Source: Alishewanella metallidurans (GTDB lineage Bacteria > Pseudomonadota > Gammaproteobacteria > Enterobacterales > Alteromonadaceae). Taken from it: a stretch of 64,000 bases of DNA. Positions 17,164-24,392 of the stretch are shown here, piece after piece; positions within the stretch are counted from its first letter, which is position 1; each line of letters begins with the position of its first letter. The notes below the pieces were generated by a model, which saw only the letters and a program-made list of their open reading frames with translations, was not told the origin of the DNA and made no database searches. The stretch covers positions 372,001 to 436,000 of the forward strand of contig NZ_JALAHQ010000001.1 of assembly GCF_036983985.1 (NCBI RefSeq), written 5' to 3'. The position numbers were made by a program, and so were the translations under genes.

Positions 17164-17712
17164 CTAGTACGAATACTCTTCTATGCTATCAACTTTTAAG
17201 CTATAGGCTGCTTGGCCTAAATCATGCGACATCACTTCCGTTGTTAGCGTACCGGTGATCCAAAATGGCGAATAAATCATGTCGGCATTTAATTTTTTTG
17301 CTCCGCTGACAAAAATCATTTGGTTTGGCGGCGGCGGCGGCACGTGAATACAAGCACCGAAATAAGGCACTAAAAAGAAGCTGGTAACGTTTTGCGCGTT
17401 ATCGAACTCTAGTGGCACCACAAAGCCCGGGATCCGTACCTTAGTGTTGTTATATTTTTCTACAACCTTGGCCGAGCTAAGTATTTGCTGCCACTGTTTT
17501 GCTGCAGGGTCATCGCCTTGATAGTTCTCATCAAACGGCGATGGCTTAGTATAATCGTGTTCTACTTCTGGTAATTGTTGTAATGCTTTTAAGTCTTCTT
17601 CAGGCATTAAATCTGTCCACTCAAGCGTGGTAACATCATTAGCGCTGGCCGTGACACAAAGCAGACATGCGACCAGTGTCAAATATAACGCAATAGATAA
17701 CGTTCGCAGCAT
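17164..17712 (-). CDS. DUF3299 family exported protein
   Basis: The 182-residue product has an N-terminal signal peptide ending near TASAND, then the DUF3299 pattern: LEWTDLMPEEDL, KVRIPGFVVPLEF, SFFLVPYFGACIHVPPPPPNQMI and FWITGTLTTE (listed as separate motifs). The family is periplasmic and often paired with an ABC transporter as here. I recall a DUF3299 protein in the zinc-regulated Zrg zinc-uptake cluster of Vibrio cholerae, so metal transport is a reasonable but unproven guess. It is divergent from the ABC ATPase gene with 52 bp between the starts. Confidence 0.85.
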   Translation of the reverse strand: MLRTLSIALYLTLVACLLCVTASANDVTTLEWTDLMPEEDLKALQQLPEVEHDYTKPSPFDENYQGDDPAAKQWQQILSSAKVVEKYNNTKVRIPGFVVPLEFDNAQNVTSFFLVPYFGACIHVPPPPPNQMIFVSGAKKLNADMIYSPFWITGTLTTEVMSHDLGQAAYSLKVDSIEEYSY

Positions 17713-17730
17713 TGGAGCTCGCCCCTCTAA

Positions 17731-17756
17731 GTTGGCATAATGGTAAAAACGCCAAC
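17731..17756. promoter_or_regulatory. Inverted repeat between divergent DUF3299 and ABC genes
   Basis: GTTGGC (17731-17736) and GCCAAC (17751-17756) flank 14 AT-rich bases in the 52-bp divergent control region. It could be an operator serving both directions. It does not resemble the Zur consensus known from enterics. The evidence is position and symmetry only. Confidence 0.4.
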
Positions 17757-17764
17757 ATCATAAC

Positions 17765-18475
17765 ATGACACTAAGGGCGCCTGTGACCGACAAGCCGAAA
17801 ATTCCCGCGATTGAACTCAAACAATTACAATTTTATTACCTTGCTAACGGCTGGCAACTTAACGTACCAGAGCTTAGCTTGCGTGTAGGCCAGCACTTAT
17901 TTGTTCGTGGTGCGTCTGGTAGTGGTAAAACCACCTTATTAAACTTACTTTGTGGTATTACAAAACCTGTTAGCGGCGAACTTTATGTCAGTGGCCAAGC
18001 TTTGCATAGGTTGTCAAGCAGTGCGCGAGATAGCTTAAGAGCAAAGTATATTGGTGTGGTATTTCAGCAACTAAACCTGATCCCCTATTTATCGGTACTG
18101 GACAACACCTTATTAAGCAGTCATTTTGCCGGCCAGAATAAAGCTGATGCTACGGTGCGGGCAAAAGTACTACTGCAGCGGCTTGGCTTAGAGTCAACGA
18201 TATGGCATCAAAAAGCCGCAGCTATTAGCGTTGGCCAACAGCAACGTGTGGCTATTGCTCGGGCGTTGCTACCAAAGCCTACTTTATTAATTGCCGATGA
18301 ACCTACATCGGCGTTGGATAGCGACAACCGTGATGCGTTTATGAAGGTAATGCTAGCAGAAGCGGATAGCAATGGCTGCACGGTGATATTTGTTAGCCAT
18401 GATCAAAGCTTAGCTCAGTACTTTGCTTACCAATTAACGATGCAGAATTTGGCGCTTGGGGTGCAACCATGTTAA
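17765..18475 (+). CDS. ABC transporter ATP-binding protein (LolD/MacB class)
   Basis: A 236-residue cytoplasmic ATPase. It has Walker A GASGSGKTT, Q-loop VVFQQLNLIPYLSV, Walker B LLIADEPTSALD and H-loop VSHD. The signature is slightly unusual, ISVGQQQRVAIARAL, where LSGGQ is normal. The class powers MacB/LolE-type permeases that act on envelope substrates rather than import through a pore. It overlaps the permease gene by 7 bp, so the two are coupled. A GTG at 17783 with AAGGG upstream is a possible alternative start. The partner permease and DUF3299 neighbour suggest one three-gene system. Confidence 0.9.
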   Translation: MTLRAPVTDKPKIPAIELKQLQFYYLANGWQLNVPELSLRVGQHLFVRGASGSGKTTLLNLLCGITKPVSGELYVSGQALHRLSSSARDSLRAKYIGVVFQQLNLIPYLSVLDNTLLSSHFAGQNKADATVRAKVLLQRLGLESTIWHQKAAAISVGQQQRVAIARALLPKPTLLIADEPTSALDSDNRDAFMKVMLAEADSNGCTVIFVSHDQSLAQYFAYQLTMQNLALGVQPC

Positions 18476-19722
18476 TGAAGCTAGCAAGGTTAAGTTTATG
18501 GAACCGTCGCGGCACTGTGCTAATGACCTGGTTATCGTTAACTATTAGTATTGCATTGCTAATGGGTATTAATCATTTACGCATTGAAGCAAAAGCCAGC
18601 TTTACCAGCACAGTGTCAGGTACCGACCTGATTGTTGGTGCGCGCTCTGGCCAACTTAATTTATTACTGTACTCGGTATTTCGCATTGGTAATGCCACCG
18701 CGAATATTAGCTGGCCCAGCTATCAGCGCATTATTAAACATCCGCAAATTGCCTGGAGTATTCCTATTTCGTTGGGCGACTCGCATCGAGGCTATCGAGT
18801 AATGGGCACTAATAGTGATTATTTTACCTATTATCGTTATGCGAATAATCAGCCATTAGTGTTGCGTCAGGGCCAGCCATTCGCAAGTGTTTTCGATACG
18901 GTATTAGGCGCTGAAGTAGCGCAAAAGCTAGGCTATAAATTGGGGCAACAAATAGAGTTGTCACATGGCGTTGGTGCGGTAAGTTTTAGCCAGCATAAAA
19001 ATAAGCCCTTTACTGTCGTTGGTATCTTGGCGCGCACCGGCACTCCGGTTGACCAAACGGTACATGTAAGCCTAGAGGCGATAGAGGCAATTCATTTAGA
19101 TTGGCAACAAGGCGCACCCAAGCCAACGCAGGTAACCAGCGAGCAAGCGTTAGCACACGACTTAACCCCTAAAGCAATTACCGCTTTTATGCTGGGATTA
19201 ACGTCACGAATGGCAACCTTTACCGTGCAGCGACAAATTAATGAATTTAAAACCGAACCCTTAACCGCAATTTTACCCGGCGTTGCGTTAGCTGAACTGT
19301 GGCAAATGTTAGGTATGGTTGAGGGCCTACTATTGTTGATTAGCTTATTAGTTTTGCTGGCAGCTCTGGTTGGTATGATTACAACACTACTGGCTTCAAT
19401 GAAAGAACGGCAGCGTGAAATGGCCATTTTACGTGCTGCAGGTGCGCATCCTTGGTATTTGTTTGTGCTAATTCAGCTTGAAGTATTATTAGTAACCCTA
19501 GCGTCGATGCTATCGGCATGTGTATTACTATTTATGAGTTTGGTGTTGTTACAAGACAAATTAGCGGCTGATTTTGGCTTATTTATTAGCTTAAACATTC
19601 TTAACCAAGCTACGTTGTATTGGGCGGTCGGTATTCTGGCATTATCTAGTGTGTTAGCCACTATTCCTGGCATGTTAGCCTATCGAAATACCTTAGCCGA
19701 CGGCCTTACGGTTCGTTTGTAG
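18469..19722 (+). CDS. FtsX-like ABC transporter permease
   Basis: A 417-residue inner-membrane permease of the MacB/FtsX type. An N-terminal helix (MTWLSLTISIALLMGI) is followed by a periplasmic domain of about 230 residues, then three C-terminal helices around residues 285-320, 330-360 and 380-405. The FtsX-domain feature MKERQREMAILRAAGAHPW sits between the first two of these. It pairs with the overlapping ATPase. Its 3' end overlaps the convergent histidine kinase gene by 17 bp. The substrate is unknown. Confidence 0.9.
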   Translation: MLMKLARLSLWNRRGTVLMTWLSLTISIALLMGINHLRIEAKASFTSTVSGTDLIVGARSGQLNLLLYSVFRIGNATANISWPSYQRIIKHPQIAWSIPISLGDSHRGYRVMGTNSDYFTYYRYANNQPLVLRQGQPFASVFDTVLGAEVAQKLGYKLGQQIELSHGVGAVSFSQHKNKPFTVVGILARTGTPVDQTVHVSLEAIEAIHLDWQQGAPKPTQVTSEQALAHDLTPKAITAFMLGLTSRMATFTVQRQINEFKTEPLTAILPGVALAELWQMLGMVEGLLLLISLLVLLAALVGMITTLLASMKERQREMAILRAAGAHPWYLFVLIQLEVLLVTLASMLSACVLLFMSLVLLQDKLAADFGLFISLNILNQATLYWAVGILALSSVLATIPGMLAYRNTLADGLTVRL

Positions 19723-21082
19723 TTAACTGCAATGGGCAGTTTAGCGTAACAACACAGCCTGTATCTGCGTTATGCAGGCTAATTTCACCTTGTAACAAGT
19801 GTGATACTAGGTTGAACACTAAGGTTAAACCTAGGCCTTTTGCGCCCGCGCTGCGTCGCGTGGTAAAAAAGGGCTCAAAGGCTCTGGCGAGTTCGTGCTT
19901 ATCCATACCTCGACCATTATCTCTAACCTCAAGCTGCCAACTGTGTTTATTCTGGCTAGTACGAATAATAACTTGTCGTTTTTGTTCGGTATTAAAAGCA
20001 TGAACGCAGGCGTTTTCAATTAGGCGCGTTAAAATGAGCGCCAGAGGGCTGGCATAGCTTTGCACTTGCATACTCTCTGGAATATGTATTTGCACTTCAA
20101 CATGGTGCTGTTTTAGTATCGATTCGATGCTAGATAATACGTCGGGAATAAATCGATTTAACTGTAAGTTTTCTGCTTTTTTCTGCTCTGAACTTGCAGC
20201 AGCCGTTTGTTTAAAGCTATTAACTAAATCGACGGTGCGCTGCAGGTTGGCATTTACCATTGCTATGCAGTTTTTAATGGCATTACCGTTATGGGCAAAA
20301 CGCTGGCGCGTAAGTTGGTTGGCGTGAAACAATTGTTCTAACTCTAGCAAGGTAGCTTCCGCGTGGCTATTAGCGGTTACGGCAATACCTAATGGCGTAT
20401 TAATTTCGTGAGCAATACCCGCCACTAAACGGCCCAAACTGGCCATTTTTTCTACTTCAATTAAACGATGTTGAGTCTGCTGTAGTTGCTCTAAAGACTG
20501 AGTTAACTGCTGAGTACGTTGGCTAACTATTTGCTCTAGCCCGCTATTTAGTTGCTCTAATTCGTTTTGGTAGCGAACGCGCTCCGATGCACTAAGCGCG
20601 CGGCCATAAATATCCGCGAGAAAACTGGCGAAGGTAATTTCATCGTTATTCCATAATTTCGCTTGGCAATGTTCAAGGCAAATAATGCCAACCATAGCAC
20701 CATGATGATGTATTGGAGTATCTAGCATTGAACAAATCTGTAACGGCGTAAGGTAACAAGCCGAAAACTCGCTGGTTTGTGGATGCTGGTGTGCATCACT
20801 CGCCACGATATTTCGTTCGCCATCTAAAGCCGCAAAGTAACGTGGGAAATCAGCGCGTGCTAACGCCATATTAGGTTCAGGATGGTGTTCGGCGCAATCA
20901 AGCAAATAAATACAGCGCATTTGCATCCGATCGTCTGATAACAACCAAACGCTCGCACGATCAATTTCTAGCCCTTGCGCAATACTACTTAACAGCAAGC
21001 GGCTACTTGCCATTAAATCGCCTTTATCGACATCCGGGTTACGGCTAATGTTAAATAAAATATCGTGTAAATTAGTTAGCAT
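19706..21082 (-). CDS. GAF-domain sensor histidine kinase
   Basis: A soluble kinase of 458 residues. A GAF domain occupies residues 1-165 (LEIDRASVWLL, TPIHHHGAMVGIICLEH), then a coiled coil at about 165-212. HisKA has phospho-acceptor His225 in AGIAHEINTPLG. The ATPase domain has the N box (ENACVHAF), G1 (DNGRGMD) and G2 (GAKGLGLTLV). No receiver or membrane helix is present, and no response regulator lies beside it. I chose ATG 21082, which begins just before the GAF domain. A longer frame to 21157 adds 25 unconserved residues. The signal sensed is unknown. Confidence 0.88.
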   Translation of the reverse strand: MLTNLHDILFNISRNPDVDKGDLMASSRLLLSSIAQGLEIDRASVWLLSDDRMQMRCIYLLDCAEHHPEPNMALARADFPRYFAALDGERNIVASDAHQHPQTSEFSACYLTPLQICSMLDTPIHHHGAMVGIICLEHCQAKLWNNDEITFASFLADIYGRALSASERVRYQNELEQLNSGLEQIVSQRTQQLTQSLEQLQQTQHRLIEVEKMASLGRLVAGIAHEINTPLGIAVTANSHAEATLLELEQLFHANQLTRQRFAHNGNAIKNCIAMVNANLQRTVDLVNSFKQTAAASSEQKKAENLQLNRFIPDVLSSIESILKQHHVEVQIHIPESMQVQSYASPLALILTRLIENACVHAFNTEQKRQVIIRTSQNKHSWQLEVRDNGRGMDKHELARAFEPFFTTRRSAGAKGLGLTLVFNLVSHLLQGEISLHNADTGCVVTLNCPLQLTTNEP

Positions 21083-21256
21083 AACGACAATTAATACTCC
21101 GCATAATCGTATTTTACAGAGAGAACCCATTGTTTGTATACCAACAAGGTATAGCATTTACATTAGGTGAATACGAAACTTTTCTGAGTATTTTCATTGT
21201 CTTGGTAACATAGCGTTTTACACAAACTGCCTAGCGTGCAAACCGCGACCAGCTAT

Positions 21257-22057
21257 TCACACTTGTGATGCGCTATAGCACAGCGCCAGTTGCGGCCTTG
21301 CATTAGATAAGGTGTCAGATAGCTGAGCTTCTAGCATAGTATGCAATTGCAGATAATCCGCATTTAACGTAGATGAAATAGTACGCGCATCTAAATAGTA
21401 GGGCGCTCGAATACCATTAAAAGCGATGGGTTTGCCTATTTGTATAAAGTGAATGCCAACGCGACGCAGTGCTCTGGCCAGTGCGGGCTCTATCATAACG
21501 TAAGCATGCACACGACCTGCGCGTAAACACGTTATTTGGGCAATTAAATATAATGAAATAGCCACTAATTTACTGCAGCTACGCTCAGCACTTAGCGCGT
21601 TTGGCGTTAACGATGTTGCGCAACGAATTTCTGCTGGCACCGCAAGCCGAGAAATCTCACAAATATGTTGACGGTCAAAGTTTTGCGGCGCAAATGAGGT
21701 ATCAATCCATTCATTGTCAAAATGCTGCTCTATTGGCAATAATTCGTGGTTGTCGCTGCTAGTAACGATACGTACCGTACCGGCAATAGTGTTACTTGCT
21801 AAATGATTTACCGCAATGTGTACCGATCTCTGATCAAAATTGTCTTGCTCTAGCCGGCCAACTCGGGTTGGCTCAAACTGCAACTCTTCACAGTACACTT
21901 TGTGGCGTAAGCGATAAACGCGCTTTTTTTGCTGCGCTGAGTTCGCTTGCGTTGCCTGAAAGTAGTGTAGAAAATGGTGCCACGGCTTATTTACATCAAC
22001 AGCCTGTTCTTGCTCTGTTAGCACCGCAGCATTATTGGCTGCAAACCCTAAGCTCAT
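21257..22057 (-). CDS. PEP-CTERM/exosortase-associated acyltransferase (N-acyl amino acid synthase-like)
   Basis: The 266-residue product has the fold pattern of GNAT/autoinducer-synthase-like enzymes: YRLRHKVYCEELQFEP, then DQRSVHIAVNH, GTVRIVTSS, and CEISRLAVPAEIR. This combination is typical of the acyltransferase family found with PEP-CTERM/exosortase systems. A PEP-CTERM protein is encoded at 46638-47651, which supports such a system in this genome. The start ATG 22057 has GGGG 5 bases upstream; a TTG 12 bases earlier is less likely. The substrate is unknown. It is not in an obvious operon. Confidence 0.8.
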   Translation of the reverse strand: MSLGFAANNAAVLTEQEQAVDVNKPWHHFLHYFQATQANSAQQKKRVYRLRHKVYCEELQFEPTRVGRLEQDNFDQRSVHIAVNHLASNTIAGTVRIVTSSDNHELLPIEQHFDNEWIDTSFAPQNFDRQHICEISRLAVPAEIRCATSLTPNALSAERSCSKLVAISLYLIAQITCLRAGRVHAYVMIEPALARALRRVGIHFIQIGKPIAFNGIRAPYYLDARTISSTLNADYLQLHTMLEAQLSDTLSNARPQLALCYSASQV

Positions 22058-22360
22058 TTTTTGCCCCAAAGATACGCGCTATGGTTTAATTGCACGTTAT
22101 TATTTTTTAAGATCTAAGTTAAACCTGACAAAACCAATCCTTGGGTAGGCTGCCTAGTATTCACAAGTGAATTTTCGGCGAAAAGCACTATGCTGCTGAA
22201 AATGACGCAGGTCAAACCCTGCAGAAGAAATAATGTGTAAAAAACAGCAGTTTTTTACTAAAGCTTTGATTTTAACAAAGTTAAAAAATTAACCTTTTAA
22301 TGATAATTAGTGTGTTTTATTCAGTTTAAATTCACGAAAACACTAATTTTTAACCTTAAG
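22058..22360. other. Intergenic region without a gene
   Basis: About 300 bp between two minus-strand genes, AT-rich in its right half. I see no coding frame. The element ATTCAC-AA-GTGAAT at about 22159-22172 is symmetrical and could be an operator for the acyltransferase gene. Nothing else stands out. Confidence 0.5.
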
Positions 22361-22810
22361 CTATTTACGTTGGCCTTGTTCAAGGTTCTGAATTGTTAAT
22401 TGCACTTGGCGCGCCAAGGTGCGTAGCATGACTAAGCGGTCGTCATCCAGCGAAATTTGACAACGTAATGCTGGCATCACCCCGGCAATGTGCTGCTCTA
22501 ATGCTCTGCCAGCGTCGGTTAGCACGACTTGCTTTACTCGTTCATCGTGCGTGGCACTCTCGCGCTTTAACCAACCTTTTTGCTCTAGCTTTTTAACTAA
22601 CGGCGTTAAGGTTCCAGAGTCAAACAGGGTTTGGCTACCTAAATCACCTAAACTGATGTTGTCTTGCTGCCATAAAGCCAGCATCACCACATACTGCGGG
22701 TAGGTAAGATCGAAGGGCTGCAATAATGGCCGATATAGCCTGATAACGGCATTAGACGCGCTATATAACGCAAAGCAGATTTGTTGCTCTAAAGGCACGG
22801 TTTTAGTCAT
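22361..22810 (-). CDS. ohrR: MarR-family organic peroxide sensor OhrR
   Basis: A 149-residue winged-helix repressor. The reactive cysteine of OhrR is Cys12 in QICFALYSASNAV. LYRPLLQPFDLTYPQYVVMLALW (two helices) holds the tyrosine that stabilises the reduced form. The recognition part LGSQTLFDSGTLTPLVKKLE and the wing RESATHDERVKQV are intact. Oxidation by organic hydroperoxides should release it from DNA. It is divergent from ohr, with a perfect palindrome between them. I chose ATG 22810; the frame extends two codons to a TTG that is unlikely. Confidence 0.93.
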   Translation of the reverse strand: MTKTVPLEQQICFALYSASNAVIRLYRPLLQPFDLTYPQYVVMLALWQQDNISLGDLGSQTLFDSGTLTPLVKKLEQKGWLKRESATHDERVKQVVLTDAGRALEQHIAGVMPALRCQISLDDDRLVMLRTLARQVQLTIQNLEQGQRK

Positions 22811-22891
22811 TGGCAATTATCCAGAAAATTTACGCTAGTGTAGCAAAAATACCCGATGTCGCGAATATAACTACGGAATATATCTTTCGCG

Positions 22892-22917
22892 AAATAATCT
22901 TGCGCGCAAGATTATTT
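22892..22917. promoter_or_regulatory. 26-bp perfect palindrome, probable OhrR operator
   Basis: AAATAATCTTGCG (22892-22904) is followed immediately by its exact reverse complement. It lies between divergent ohrR and ohr and overlaps the ohr -35 region. A shorter palindrome TTTCGCGAAA (22885-22894) abuts it. Confidence 0.8.
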
Positions 22918-22928
22918 GTTGCTAGTAT
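22900..22928 (+). promoter_or_regulatory. Predicted sigma-70 promoter of ohr
   Basis: TTGCGC (22900-22905), a 17-base spacer and TAGTAT (22923-22928) make a plausible promoter 45 bp before the ohr start. The -35 element is inside the palindrome, so OhrR binding would block it. Confidence 0.55.
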
Positions 22929-22972
22929 AACCAGGTTAGCAAATGGCAACTAAACGTATTTACGAGGTTATA

Positions 22973-23389
22973 ATGGATATTTTATATAAAGCTGTAGTGA
23001 CATCAACCGGTGGTCGTGATGGCAGTGCAAAATCGAACGATGGTTTACTTGATGTAAAACTTGCCCCACCAAAAGAACTTGGTGGTAACGGTGGCGCAAC
23101 TAACCCAGAACAATTATTCGCCGCGGGTTACTCAGCCTGCTTTATTGGCGCAATGAAGTTTGTCGCAGGTCAGACTAAGTTGTCATTGCCTAATGATTTA
23201 AGCCTACGTGCTGAAGTTGGTATTGGTAAAATTGAAGGCGGTTTTGGCCTAGACGTTGATTTATTTGTTAGCTTGCCAGGAATGGATAACAGCGCCGCTG
23301 AAGATTTAGTGAACCAAGCGCACCAAGTATGCCCATATTCAAATGCCACTCGCGGCAACATTGAAGTGCGTTTGCACGTTAGTGTTTAA
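22973..23389 (+). CDS. ohr: Organic hydroperoxide resistance protein Ohr
   Basis: Ohr is a small cytoplasmic thiol peroxidase that reduces organic hydroperoxides. The 138-residue length is typical. Both catalytic cysteines are present: Cys56 in AAGYSACFIGAM and Cys120 in QVCPYSNATRGN. The supporting Arg15 (GGRDG) and Glu46 (NPEQLF) are also there. The start ATG 22973 has GAGG 6 bases upstream and gives the standard MDILYKAVVT-type N-terminus; an upstream in-frame ATG at 22943 is unlikely. The gene pairs with divergent ohrR. It ends 9 bp before the left copy of the ssrA-derived repeat, whose hairpin probably serves as its terminator. Confidence 0.95.
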   Translation: MDILYKAVVTSTGGRDGSAKSNDGLLDVKLAPPKELGGNGGATNPEQLFAAGYSACFIGAMKFVAGQTKLSLPNDLSLRAEVGIGKIEGGFGLDVDLFVSLPGMDNSAAEDLVNQAHQVCPYSNATRGNIEVRLHVSV

Positions 23390-23398
23390 ATGACAGAT

Positions 23399-23461
23399 AA
23401 AGAAAAAGGCCAGCATTTCTGCTGGTCTTTGTCATTTGGTGGAGCTGGCGGGAGTTGAACC
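23399..23461. repeat. Left 63-bp direct repeat: truncated copy of ssrA 3' end plus terminator
   Basis: The 63 bases match 24330-24392 with one difference (T at 23426, C at 24357). The match includes the terminator hairpin and the last 25 bases of the tmRNA gene, with the CCA end, but stops abruptly inside the T-arm. It is a remnant attachment site, not a working RNA gene. Confidence 0.92.
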
Positions 23462-23547
23462 AATAAAATATTTAATGTTCTGTGGATTGTTGTGGTAAAT
23501 AAAAATCTTATAATATCAAACAGATAATTAAGTATAGCGGGTGTTTC

Positions 23548-23961
23548 TTAAAAATCGCTTTTTTGAATCCAGTTTTCCAATCGCAAACCTGAAACTCGTT
23601 CAAACTCACGAAGGTTGTTGATTATCAATGCAAGGCCCTCACTTCTTGCATGGGCACTAATATGCAAGTCGTTAACACCAATAGGAGTGCCCGCTTTTTC
23701 TAACTCGGATCTAACGTCACCATAATGCTGAGCCGCTTTTTCACCATACTGTAAAATAACTAATCTGGAAACAAAATCCTCTACAGCTTGTCGGTTATGT
23801 TCTGGTTTTGCGCTTTTTTCTACGCCGTGACAAAGCTCTGCGTATGTTATTGAGCTAATGCACATTAACCCTGCGTACTTGTTAAAAGTTTCTAGTACTT
23901 CAACTGGCCGACGCTTTATTACATAGATACAGATATTGGTATCAAGCATGTATTTCAGCAT
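23548..23961 (-). CDS. vapC: VapC-family PIN-domain ribonuclease toxin
   Basis: A 137-residue PIN-domain nuclease. The acidic metal-binding residues are visible: Asp7 in MLDTNICIY, Glu42 in ITYAELCHGVEKS, and Asp98 in PIGVNDLHISAHA. The closing INNLREFERVSGLRLENW matches the typical VapC end (usually TNN; here INN). All catalytic positions look intact, so the toxin is probably active when free. Its start overlaps the vapB stop by one base (TAATG), so translation is coupled. It lies inside the ssrA-flanked islet. Confidence 0.92.
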   Translation of the reverse strand: MLKYMLDTNICIYVIKRRPVEVLETFNKYAGLMCISSITYAELCHGVEKSAKPEHNRQAVEDFVSRLVILQYGEKAAQHYGDVRSELEKAGTPIGVNDLHISAHARSEGLALIINNLREFERVSGLRLENWIQKSDF

Positions 23962-24194
23962 TAAAAGGCTTCCCGTTCTTGCTGTTCTTGCGATGCCCGT
24001 TCAGTCATAAAGTCATCAGTAACGGTTGTACCTTGCAAGAAAAACGAATCCCAGCTGTTAGTCACAGGGGTTAATATGCGGTCTTTACCGACTATGCGAA
24101 CCGCGACCTTTTTAACATCATCAGGAAAGCGGGCGTCAATTGGCAAGCGAACTGCTTGAGTATTATTGTTTTTAAACACTGTACCTGTAGTCAT
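23961..24194 (-). CDS. vapB: VapB-family antitoxin
   Basis: A 77-residue antitoxin with an N-terminal AbrB/SpoVT-type DNA-binding part (TGTVFKNNNTQAVRLPIDARFP) and a C-terminal acidic/aromatic tail (WDSFFLQG ... TERASQEQQEREAF) that should wrap the VapC active site. The start ATG 24194 has GGAGG 6 bases upstream; the frame extends four codons further without a ribosome site. It precedes vapC in the standard order. An inverted repeat at 24239-24259 in its promoter region is a good candidate for autorepression by VapBC. Confidence 0.9.
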   Translation of the reverse strand: MTTGTVFKNNNTQAVRLPIDARFPDDVKKVAVRIVGKDRILTPVTNSWDSFFLQGTTVTDDFMTERASQEQQEREAF

Positions 24195-24238
24195 AATTAC
24201 CTCCACTAACTAAATAGTAGAAGTATATACCTTGATTG

Positions 24239-24259
24239 GTAGATACTCAAAGTATCTAC
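24239..24259. promoter_or_regulatory. Inverted repeat, probable VapBC autoregulatory operator
   Basis: GTAGATACT-CAA-AGTATCTAC is a perfect 9-bp inverted repeat with a 3-base spacer, 45 bp upstream of vapB. A degenerate copy (GTAGAAGTATATAC, 24217-24230) lies closer to the gene. Paired sites are common for cooperative VapBC repression. Confidence 0.7.
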
Positions 24260-24329
24260 TTTTGTTTTGTTAAACTAATTTAGTATTAGAGCAGGCAAAC
24301 TGCTGGATAATTGGCGTTTAAAAAAGAAC

Positions 24330-24392
24330 AAAGAAAAAGGCCAGCATTTCTGCTGGCCTTTGTCATTTGGTGGAGCTGGCGGGAGTTGAACC
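24330..24392. repeat. Right 63-bp direct repeat (within and just after ssrA)
   Basis: This is the intact partner of the repeat at 23399-23461. It covers the last 25 bases of ssrA and its terminator. Together the copies mark the ends of the vapBC islet. Confidence 0.92.
24334..24361 (-). terminator. Terminator of ssrA
   Basis: On the minus strand, AAAGGCCAGCA and TGCTGGCCTTT pair around a GAAA tetraloop and are followed by a T tract. It begins 6 bases after the tmRNA CCA end. Confidence 0.92.

Larger units (their letters stand above)
23399..24392. mobile_element. Small vapBC islet bounded by ssrA-derived direct repeats
   Basis: Two 63-bp direct repeats of the ssrA 3' end, 931 bp apart, enclose only a vapB-vapC toxin-antitoxin pair. 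The ssrA 3' end is a well-known integration target, and integration there leaves exactly this pattern: an intact gene at one end and a short 3' fragment at the other. No integrase or recombinase gene remains. It may be a decayed integrative element held by the addiction module, or a cassette moved by an integrase supplied elsewhere. Confidence 0.75.

Noticed and set aside
17713..17764. Zur box in front of the DUF3299/ABC genes
   Set aside because: The region has GTTGGC/GCCAAC arms but not the GTTATA-type Zur core; zinc control stays unproven.
23399..23461. Possible second tmRNA or tRNA gene
   Set aside because: Only the last 25 bases of the RNA are present; no acceptor partner strand or upstream half exists, so it is a remnant.
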